Positions 6,493 to 12,155 of a DNA stretch of 13,288 bases are shown piece by piece (position 1 is the stretch's first letter; every line of letters starts with the position of its first letter). The notes below the pieces were generated by a model that worked only from the letters and a program-made list of their open reading frames with translations, was not told where the DNA came from and did no database searches. Origin of the DNA: Rickettsiales bacterium (lineage in GTDB: Bacteria; Pseudomonadota; Alphaproteobacteria; Rickettsiales; Anaplasmataceae); contig JAISAR010000029.1 of the NCBI GenBank assembly GCA_031266615.1, forward strand, positions 1 to 13,288, given 5' to 3'. A program made the translations under genes and the position numbers.

Positions 6493-7485
6493 GTGGAAAT
6501 GAAACTTGAAATGTCAGAAGAAAGCAGTAAAATAGTCTTTTCTGGTATAAAATGGATTATTAATGCTAGTCAAAACTATAAACCAGCTAGTTCTGGGAAA
6601 AAACTAATTAATGCTTTCTTACTTGTTCCAATCATTATACCCACTGCTATAACGGGATCACTAATTGCTTGTACCTACTTCTTTTTAAGCGCTGTTAGTG
6701 CTCAGAAGGACGATTCTAAATTATCTAAAGTAGTAAAATTTTTAGCTAGAACTTTAATCTACATTGTTGCTGCTGCGGTTCTAATTCCGTGCATTATATT
6801 AAATCTAGTAATTTCATTTATACCATCCCTCATTTTTTGGGCTATCAATAAAGACATATTCAACCAAAAAGACACAAATATAGAAGATAACCAAGATCAA
6901 ACAGTAAATAAAGATCAAACAGTAAATAAAGTTAAGGTGGACAATGATGAAGAGTACAGCAAACTTATTGAAGGAGAAGTTAATAAGTTAGGGCAACAAG
7001 ATAATACAGAGCAGGATCAACCAACTACCAACTCATGTCAACCATTAACTAGTAATCCACCACATAATCGACCAACTGTAGAAGTAATATCTAGAAAAAT
7101 GGGTGATAAGCAGGCTGTAGACCAGACTACTATAGTAAAGGATATAAACAATAATGGTATACGAGATGGTAAAGCGGTGGTTCGAATAGTTGGGGATAAT
7201 AGTCGCCTTGATGTTGGTTGTGTTACTTCCGGATATAATACTAATCAACACAAAGGTTTCGCTCTTGCTGCGGGGTTTTCATGTAAATTGGTTAAAGGTG
7301 GAAATGGAGAAGCAAGTGGAATAGACATGGGATTTGGTTTAAGCGTGCGTACAGGAGCTAATAAACAGGACGCAGAACAAGCGCTAAAGCAAAGTGAATT
7401 AGCACAAACTATGTTATCATCTAGTAATGGTGGAATGCTGTCTATAGAGCAATATGATAGCGCAAGCTATCGACCCTTACAGTAG
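6493..7485 (+). CDS. Hypothetical two-helix membrane protein with soluble C-terminal domain
   Basis: I do not recognise a family. The 330-aa product has a short cytosolic-looking N-terminus, two long hydrophobic segments (about 39-70 and 84-118), a charged, Asn/Asp/Gln-rich linker with an exact 6-residue tandem repeat (DQTVNK twice, 135-146), and a C-terminal region from about 190 that is Gly-rich (KGFALAAGFSCKL, SGIDMGFGLSVRTG) and ends in a polar tail. The start may be GTG at 6493, favoured by AAAGG, or ATG at 6499, a difference of two residues. The gene is probably monocistronic and ends 1 nt from the convergent dcd. The layout would suit an envelope-associated or host-interacting protein, but nothing in the sequence proves that. 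Confidence 0.8.
   Translation: MEMKLEMSEESSKIVFSGIKWIINASQNYKPASSGKKLINAFLLVPIIIPTAITGSLIACTYFFLSAVSAQKDDSKLSKVVKFLARTLIYIVAAAVLIPCIILNLVISFIPSLIFWAINKDIFNQKDTNIEDNQDQTVNKDQTVNKVKVDNDEEYSKLIEGEVNKLGQQDNTEQDQPTTNSCQPLTSNPPHNRPTVEVISRKMGDKQAVDQTTIVKDINNNGIRDGKAVVRIVGDNSRLDVGCVTSGYNTNQHKGFALAAGFSCKLVKGGNGEASGIDMGFGLSVRTGANKQDAEQALKQSELAQTMLSSSNGGMLSIEQYDSASYRPLQ
6895..6930 (+). repeat. 18-bp exact tandem repeat within coding sequence
   Basis: gatcaaacagtaaataaa occurs twice in succession (6895-6912 and 6913-6930). It is a multiple of three and encodes DQTVNK twice. Exact identity suggests a recent slippage event, so copy number may vary between strains. Confidence 0.85.
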
Positions 7486-7486
7486 T

Positions 7487-8044
7487 TCACTTCACCAGTG
7501 GTAAAGTAATACCACACTGCTTCATATACTTTCCTTTCATGTCATCATATGATTTCTCGCACTCGCTTTCACCACTTAAAAACACAAATTGACACGCCCC
7601 TTCATTAGCGTAAATTTTTGCAGGAAGTGGAGTAGTATTTGAGAATTCGAGTGTGACATGACCTTCCCACCCAGGTTCAAGGGGGGTAACGTTTACTATG
7701 ATTCCACACCTTGCATAAGTTGATTTACCAACACAAATAACTAGTACATTCCTTGGTATACGAAAATATTCAACTGTACTTGCAAGTGCAAAGCTGTTTG
7801 GCGGAATTATGCATACATCTGTTTCCTTATCTATAAAACTATTCTCGGAAAAATTCTTAGGGTCCACCACAGCTGAATTAACGTTAGTAAAAATCTTGAA
7901 TTTATTGCCAACTCTCGCGTCATACCCATAAGATGATAGGCCAAAAGATATGACACCTTTACTGCTTTTGTGATCCACAAAAGGCTCTATCATTCCAAAG
8001 TTTTCAGCCTTTTCTTTTATCCATTTATCCGGCATAACCGCCAT
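7487..8044 (-). CDS. dcd: dCTP deaminase
   Basis: Converts dCTP to dUTP, the route to dUMP and thymidylate in many bacteria. At 185 aa it has near-typical length. Motifs include ISFGLSSYGYDARVG (32-46), GKSTYARCGI (106-115) with the conserved Ser and Arg, PLEPGWEGHVTLEFSN (121-136) whose Glu133 aligns with the catalytic Glu of the VLEF motif, and GACQFVFL (149-156). The ATG at 8044 is preceded by AGAGG at good spacing. The protein belongs to the trimeric dUTPase fold. It is convergent with the 330-aa gene. An IS5-family element sits immediately upstream of its promoter, in the same transcription direction. Confidence 0.96.
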   Translation of the reverse strand: MAVMPDKWIKEKAENFGMIEPFVDHKSSKGVISFGLSSYGYDARVGNKFKIFTNVNSAVVDPKNFSENSFIDKETDVCIIPPNSFALASTVEYFRIPRNVLVICVGKSTYARCGIIVNVTPLEPGWEGHVTLEFSNTTPLPAKIYANEGACQFVFLSGESECEKSYDDMKGKYMKQCGITLPLVK

Positions 8045-8075
8045 AATTGTCCTCTAAAGTTGTGTAATACTTACA

Positions 8076-8103
8076 ATAATATAAAATAAAATTTAAATGT
8101 AAA
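8076..8103 (-). promoter_or_regulatory. Probable dcd promoter
   Basis: On the minus strand, TTTACA (8103-8098), 16-base spacer, TATTAT (8081-8076), about 32 bases before the dcd ATG. The upstream edge is only 8 bases from the target-site CTAG of the IS5-family insertion, so the insertion spared the boxes but replaced all upstream sequence. Confidence 0.45.
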
Positions 8104-8115
8104 CTACAGACCTAG

Positions 8116-8954
8116 GCTCTGTGGACAAAATTTTAGAGAAGCCATACAAGAGCCCCGACAAAATTTAGAAAACCCATAAAAACCTCAGCCGTTTTATCGA
8201 ATCTGGAAAAAATACGCCTAAAGTTCTTAATTTTACCGAAAAAACACTCAATTAAATGACGCTCTTTATAAACGTGTTTATCGTAACCCCTCTGCACTTT
8301 TCGATTGCGCTTCGGAGGAATAACTGCTGTACATCCCTTGCTTTTAAGACTCGTAATAAAAGCATTACTGTTATAGCCTTTATCAGCCACTACAGTGGTA
8401 TGATAGACACTTTCAGTTAATGTTGCTGCTTGTGTAATCTCGTTTCTTTGACCAGCAGTTAAAGTAAATTTCAGTGGATTTCCAAGTGCATGTATCTTTG
8501 TCGTAAAGCCACCTTTACTTCGCCCTAAAGCCTCTTGATCCTTGGAGTTTTTTGTATAGCCAGCTGAACATTGGTGGGCTCTAACGATCGTACCATCGAT
8601 TATGACAACCTCTAAATCTGGCTCTTGTTTAGTGTACTCCAATAAATTCTTCCAAATACCCCTTTCGCACCATCTCTTAAATCGTTTATGTACGCTTCTG
8701 TAATGGTCATAGATTTTCGGCAAGAGCCGCCACTGGCAACCACTTCGCGCAACATACCACACCGCTTCTATGAATATTCTTAAACGTTTTTCGTCTTTGC
8801 TATGCATTCCTTTTACGCCTTTTATGAACTTTAAAATTTGTTCCCAGCTTCTTTCTTTTATATAATATTCCGTTCGGTAGTTTCTCCGTTTTTATGTTCA
8901 TTAGGTTAAACTACCTCTTTTTTCTTTTCTTCTCTAAAATTTTGTCCACAGAGC
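8116..8954 (-). mobile_element. IS5-family insertion sequence, 839 bp
   Basis: Perfect 25-bp terminal inverted repeats at 8116-8140 and 8930-8954 (outer end gctctgtggacaaaatttta). Both sides are flanked by CTAG (8112-8115 and 8955-8958), the target typical of the IS427-like part of the family. One transposase gene fills the element on the minus strand. The identical ends and intact DDE residues suggest a recent, possibly active copy. Confidence 0.93.
8133..8807 (-). CDS. IS5-family transposase (DDE)
   Basis: A DDE transposase that cuts and pastes its own element. Visible catalytic residues are D71 (IIDGT), D142 (VADKGYNS) and E187 (KERHLIE), followed by FFGKIKNFRRIFSRFDK, the expected C-terminal signature. 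From the ATG at 8807 the product is 224 aa. The frame stays open upstream and encodes a family-like N-terminus (YYIKERSWEQILKF), but no start codon lies in that frame. An ATG at 8901 connects to it only if one base of the A5 run (8889-8893) is skipped, giving MNIKRRNYRTEYYIKERSW. The full protein may therefore need slippage or frameshifting, as known for IS427-like elements; otherwise this is a 1-bp mutation. The stop lies inside the left inverted repeat. Confidence 0.9.
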   Translation of the reverse strand: MHSKDEKRLRIFIEAVWYVARSGCQWRLLPKIYDHYRSVHKRFKRWCERGIWKNLLEYTKQEPDLEVVIIDGTIVRAHQCSAGYTKNSKDQEALGRSKGGFTTKIHALGNPLKFTLTAGQRNEITQAATLTESVYHTTVVADKGYNSNAFITSLKSKGCTAVIPPKRNRKVQRGYDKHVYKERHLIECFFGKIKNFRRIFSRFDKTAEVFMGFLNFVGALVWLL

Positions 8955-9089
8955 CTAGCAACTTGCATTATTCCAGCATCAGTTAAACAACTGCGTGAAT
9001 ATTGTGATATAAGCCCCAAAGTGATGTCATCCCAGCATTCTTATATGTTAAAAACAAGTCTTTATAAACATTACAGAATGTTAATATAA

Positions 9090-9235
9090 GGACATGTAGA
9101 GAAGAGGAACCGTCAGCATTCCTGGTCATAAGGACCGTGGCGGAGCAAGGTTCTCTTCTCTGGTTGATTATACTGAAAGTTCCGAACAACTGATTGAGCT
9201 TTTAGGCTCGTATATAAGACTGGAAAATGCAGATT
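9090..9235 (+). ncRNA. Candidate bridge RNA (seekRNA) of the IS110-family element
   Basis: The leader folds into two loops. The first has stem 9098-9111 with 9149-9161 (13 bp, one bulged G) and apical hairpin ggtc/gacc (9124-9127, 9133-9136). Its 5' unpaired strand cagcattc (9114-9121) equals the left flank plus core (9033-9040). Its 3' strand ggagca (9142-9147) is the reverse complement of core plus right flank, tgctcc (10312-10317). The second loop is capped by gagc/gctc (9196-9199, 9206-9209). Its 5' strand acaact (9186-9191) equals the element's right end plus core (10307-10312). Its 3' strand atataaga (9212-9219) is the reverse complement of tcttatat (9039-9046), which is core plus the element's left end. 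The order (target loop, then donor loop) and strand polarity match the IS621 bridge RNA. RNA ends are estimated. Confidence 0.85.
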
Positions 9236-9249
9236 ATTATGGAGGAGTT

Positions 9250-10221
9250 ATGAATTCATCAAACATTATTGCTGGCATTGATGTTAGCAAAAGTAAATTG
9301 GATATCCACATTCACCCACTTGGACATTATAAAGTGTTTGACAACAGTGTACAAGCCATCGATAAAACACTGGACTTTTTACGTTTGCATAATGTAACCA
9401 AAGTTGGTCTTGAGGCAACTGGTGGATACGAAAAATTATGTGCATACACTTTACTAAGCAATGGTTTTGAAGTGTACATCATTCAACCAAGATGGGTTAG
9501 AGACTATGCTAAAAGCCTAGGTATTACTACGAAAACTGATAAGATAGACTGTAGTATCATTTCACGTTATATTAATAACACAGATATGCGTGCTACTCCC
9601 TTAACAGTTGGTAATGGTAATATTGATTGCTTGAAACAAAAATTATCTCGTAGAAACCAGCTAGTAGAAATAGCAAAAATACAAAAAAATCAAATCCAAC
9701 AGGTAACTGATACATCTATAATCAAGCAGATAGAAGATCTTCTTGCAATTTTACACAATCAAATAAAAACTTTAGAAGATGAAATGATTACATTTATCGA
9801 TCAAAACCAAGACCTTGCAAAAAAATATATATCAATAACCAGTATACCAGGTATAAGTAAAATCACAGCCCTAACTTTGATCTGCTATTTACCTGAACTT
9901 GGAACTCCTCAAGAAAAACAAATATCTAGCCTTGTCGGACTTGCACCTTTTAATCGAGATAGTGGTTTTAGTAGAGGAAAAAGGTGCATTCAGGGAGGTA
10001 GATCACAAATCAGGAAAGTTTTACACATGTGTATTCTCAGTGCACAAAAAGTTAATTCTTATATCAAACCTTTCTTTACTAGATTATATAATCAATATAA
10101 AAAACCATATAAAATTGCTTCCACTGCTGCTATGAGAAAATTGCTTATTCTTGCTAACTCTTTAGTAAGAGATGGCAGACTGTTTACTGAGGAATATAGT
10201 CCTAAGACTGCTTCTATATAG
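9250..10221 (+). CDS. IS110-family transposase (bridge RNA-guided recombinase)
   Basis: A 323-aa recombinase with an N-terminal RuvC-like DEDD domain: D11 (AGIDVSKSKLD), E54 (GLEATGGYE), and D97 and D100 (TKTDKID). A helical linker spans about 125-190, and a C-terminal Transposase_20 domain follows, with SIPGISKITALTL (198-210) and GLAPFNRDSGFSRGKR (230-245), where S238 is the expected catalytic serine. Length matches IS621 (about 326 aa). All key residues are present and there is no frameshift. The ATG at 9250 follows GGAGG at 9241-9245, a strong ribosome binding site. The guide RNA lies directly upstream, as in the IS110 subgroup rather than IS1111, which carries it downstream. Confidence 0.95.
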   Translation: MNSSNIIAGIDVSKSKLDIHIHPLGHYKVFDNSVQAIDKTLDFLRLHNVTKVGLEATGGYEKLCAYTLLSNGFEVYIIQPRWVRDYAKSLGITTKTDKIDCSIISRYINNTDMRATPLTVGNGNIDCLKQKLSRRNQLVEIAKIQKNQIQQVTDTSIIKQIEDLLAILHNQIKTLEDEMITFIDQNQDLAKKYISITSIPGISKITALTLICYLPELGTPQEKQISSLVGLAPFNRDSGFSRGKRCIQGGRSQIRKVLHMCILSAQKVNSYIKPFFTRLYNQYKKPYKIASTAAMRKLLILANSLVRDGRLFTEEYSPKTASI

Positions 10222-10228
10222 TAATAGC

Positions 10229-10281
10229 GTAGCTGTGAATAAGTACGCCTACACAAATTTTAAGTACTTATTCACAGCTAC
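10229..10281. repeat. 18-bp perfect inverted repeat with two DnaA-box-like 9-mers
   Basis: gtagctgtgaataagtac (10229-10246) and its exact reverse complement (10264-10281) enclose a 17-base spacer. The palindrome begins 8 bases after the transposase stop and lies inside the IS110 element. It may terminate transposase transcription. Each arm contains TTATTCACA, which fits the DnaA-box consensus TTATNCACA, in opposed orientation. Confidence 0.8.
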
Positions 10282-10320
10282 ATCAATTTTTCTATTGACT
10301 TTTAACACAACTGCTCCTCC

Positions 10321-10343
10321 TGTCATTCCAGTGCTCGACACTT
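10321..10343 (+). repeat. Degenerate copy of the dispersed palindromic repeat
   Basis: tgtcattccagtgctcgaca followed by ctt matches the left arm and loop of the Wolbachia palindrome, but the right arm has decayed (cttgtatc instead of ctggaatc). A related left arm, tgtcatcccagc, sits at 9025-9036. Both flank the IS110 element, so its target lay between or within palindrome remnants. Confidence 0.55.
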
Positions 10344-10355
10344 GTATCTTTATAA

Positions 10356-10385
10356 TATGAGATATTAGAGCTAAAATATCTCATA
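10356..10385. repeat. 11-bp inverted repeat between IS110 and IS4 elements
   Basis: tatgagatatt (10356-10366) pairs exactly with aatatctcata (10375-10385) around an 8-base loop. It could be an old terminator or stem-loop. The following 10386-10458 has a GGGAGGG (10387-10393) and a CCCTCCC (10437-10443) that could pair across a 43-base loop. I see no gene there. Confidence 0.45.
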
Positions 10386-10466
10386 AGGGAGGGTGAAGCC
10401 GAGCTGACACTAACGCCAACAAGCCAGATTTTGCTCCCCTCCCCATAGAGTTAAAAGACTGAACAG

Positions 10467-11886
10467 TCAATGGCGTCAACTTAAGAGCCTCCATTAGCAA
10501 ACTCTCCTAAAGACATGATGGCGTTTGGGCTTATCTACCTTGTTGCGGCTATACAATCGCTCTGGTCGAATTTTAACTTTAGCACGTACACTTGCTCTAT
10601 CAAAAAGGACCTGAAAATCTTTTGGCGAACAATTTCCGACAAGCACTTGATAGAGTTTCTGCCTCATTACACCAAATAAAACTGAAAAATTTAAACGATA
10701 CTCAGCAATTTGATCTGGATTCCAAGGCCCTTGCGCATCACACATGTGAAGCGATACACATAACTAAGTTTGCCCAAAATTCTTGTAATATAGCTTCTAA
10801 ATTTATTCCAGAAAAATTCTCTAATTCTGCACCTATTTTGAGTCGTTTATAGCACTCTTCTATATGCCACCTTAATATATAAGCTTTACTGATATCTTCC
10901 AAAGTCTCGGTCAAAAAGTGAAGTCCTCTGTTTCTCCATTAGCTAACGTGAGCACTATAACTCTTACCTTTTGGCTTGTCGTTTTATTTTCTAGCACAAA
11001 ATCAAAATCTGACTCACCAGATGAAATTCGCTTCCATAGCTTGCTATAATTTCTTTTTTGCAAACGAAAAATAAAGTCTACTTTCAATGCATGATGTTGC
11101 TGAATAAACTTTAGTGAAGGGTAGCCACGATCATAGATAAATAATAATTTATCTTGATTTAATGAACGCATTTGAGTAACGACCTCGGGTAATTGCTCTT
11201 CTGCCAACGTTTGTTCGCCTATATTCCAAGCCGCAAGACGAGCACTGCAAATCAGTGAAGTACACAAATCAACAAACAAATTGCCAATGGTGGCATTATA
11301 CCTGTTGTCCCATTTTGTTTAAAACGGCCAAACTCGGATACAATTTCCTCAGAGCTGGGTAGTCTTATACCAGAACCATCTGCTGCAATAAGTCTGTAAC
11401 CTCTCCAAGTTCCATACACAGGTTCATCTTGATAGGCTGTTTGGATGCTTAGCTCCAACAATTCTTTAAAACCTGTATGGCAAATCTTATACCTTGCTTT
11501 AGAAAAGGCTTGCTTTGATGGCGGAATTTTACTAGTCAACGGATCCATAAGTTCACATTCTATTCCTAAACTTTTTTTAACTAACTTTAAAATCATAGAA
11601 AATACTGTCGTAAAAGGAAGTTTTCTTGTTCGCGTGAAACTGTTTTTTCCAACACAATGGATTCTCTGAAAAGCTTTCGAGTATATTATATTTTTAATTC
11701 GTAGAATAAGATTTTTTCCTTTTTGCATGTTTCACCTAAAAAGGACACATTTTAAACTTCTTTGTTGAAATAAAATAGAAACAAAAGTGCTATTTATTGC
11801 AGCTTTTGGATAATTTAATGGTAAAAATTTTAGAGAGAAATTTTATACACAACCACTGACATTTTCCCTTAAGTTGACGCCATTGG
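10467..11886 (-). mobile_element. IS4-family insertion sequence, 1420 bp, defective
   Basis: Inverted ends caatggcgtcaacttaag at 10468-10485 and 11868-11885 (18 bp exact). The element is flanked by the 8-bp direct repeat ctgaacag (10459-10466 and 11887-11894), a target-site duplication. Its single transposase gene on the minus strand is broken by frameshifts. Intact ends mean it could still be moved by a transposase supplied elsewhere. Bases 11729-11867 are the non-coding leader, with AGGTG just before the transposase ATG. Confidence 0.9.
10494..11728 (-). pseudogene. IS4-family transposase, frameshifted
   Basis: The gene starts at the ATG at 11728, preceded by AGGTG. The reading frame moves at three points: near 11286-11292 (one base lost, so LANLFVDL becomes LAICLLI), at the A5 of 10912-10916 (one T lost on the coding strand, TFLTE becomes TF-stop), and near 10740-10748 (a TG repeat shortened). 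Joined, it gives a DDE enzyme with D in IAADGSG, D in FIYDRGYPS and the IS4 signature Y-x2-R-x3-E-x6-K (AYILRWHIEECYKRLK) in the middle frame at about 10840-10890. All catalytic residues survive; only the frame is lost. All three lesions are in short repeats, as slippage would produce. Confidence 0.88.
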
Positions 11887-11953
11887 CTGAACAGATACAC
11901 TAAGTGAGTATGTATAAAGCATGCTTATATTTCTGTAGAGCAAAAAATTTTAG

Positions 11954-12022
11954 TGGGACAAGCGACCAGGATCTAATTGGCGACCCACAAACTGACACTC
12001 TACCAACTGAGCTACGCCTGCC
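11954..12022 (-). tRNA. Degenerate tRNA-His (GUG), probably a pseudogene
   Basis: On the minus strand the acceptor arm pairs end to end (GCAGGCG with CGCTTGT, including G-U pairs), with an extra 5' G opposite C73, the hallmark of tRNA-His, and an encoded CCA. The D arm GCTC-AGTTGGTA-GAGT and the anticodon loop start TTGTGG are normal. However, the total is 69 nt instead of about 77: roughly 8 nt are missing between the anticodon and the T arm, so the anticodon stem TCAGT has no partner. The T loop reads TTAGATC instead of TTCGATC, and the usual G53-C61 pair is lost. It is probably non-functional unless the host genome has no other tRNA-His. Confidence 0.75.
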
Positions 12023-12084
12023 AAAGTATAAAATTTCTGATACATCAGCACAGAAAGTATAAAATCTCTAACATACCAGCACAA
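12023..12084. repeat. 31-bp tandem duplication beside the tRNA-like gene
   Basis: Copies 12023-12053 and 12054-12084 share 25 of 31 bases, and all six differences are transitions. Each begins aaagtataaaat; on the minus strand this gives TATACT just before the tRNA-like gene, so the duplication may have doubled a -10 element. A 12-base palindrome, agtcaattgact, follows at 12087-12098. Confidence 0.7.
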
Positions 12085-12155
12085 AAAGTCAATTGACTAT
12101 TTAAGTAGATTCTTTTACTTCAAACTGTATTATAGTTTTAATTATATGTAAAATC

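Larger units (their letters stand above)
9040..10312 (+). mobile_element. IS110-family insertion sequence with guide-RNA leader, about 1.27 kb
   Basis: Limits are set by matches between the leader RNA and the DNA at both ends, meeting at a shared core dinucleotide CT (9040-9041 on the left, 10311-10312 on the right). The left junction reads cagcatt-CT-tatatg and the right reads acacaa-CT-gctcc. Removing one core plus the element rebuilds cagcatt-CT-gctcctcc as the empty site. Family elements have no long inverted ends, as seen here; only a subterminal pair, ttttaaca (10300-10307) and tgttaaaa (9046-9053), exists. It contains one intact recombinase gene and a 3' palindrome. About 1.27 kb is normal for the family. 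Confidence 0.85.

Noticed and set aside
8983..9189. Minus-strand open frame across the IS110 leader
   Set aside because: The region is explained by the guide RNA on the plus strand; the frame lacks a ribosome site and family resemblance.
9025..10332. IS110 element ending at the repeated tgtcat-ccag words on both sides
   Set aside because: This choice rebuilds a palindrome but leaves the donor guide unmatched: no segment of the leader complements tcctgtcatt. The CT-core solution satisfies all four guides.
10386..10458. Possible structured RNA between GGGAGGG and CCCTCCC
   Set aside because: Only 7 bp would pair across 43 bases and I can match it to no RNA family.
10592..10852. Plus-strand open frame opposite the IS4-family transposase
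   Set aside because: It is antisense to recognisable transposase sequence including the YREK signature; no start signals.
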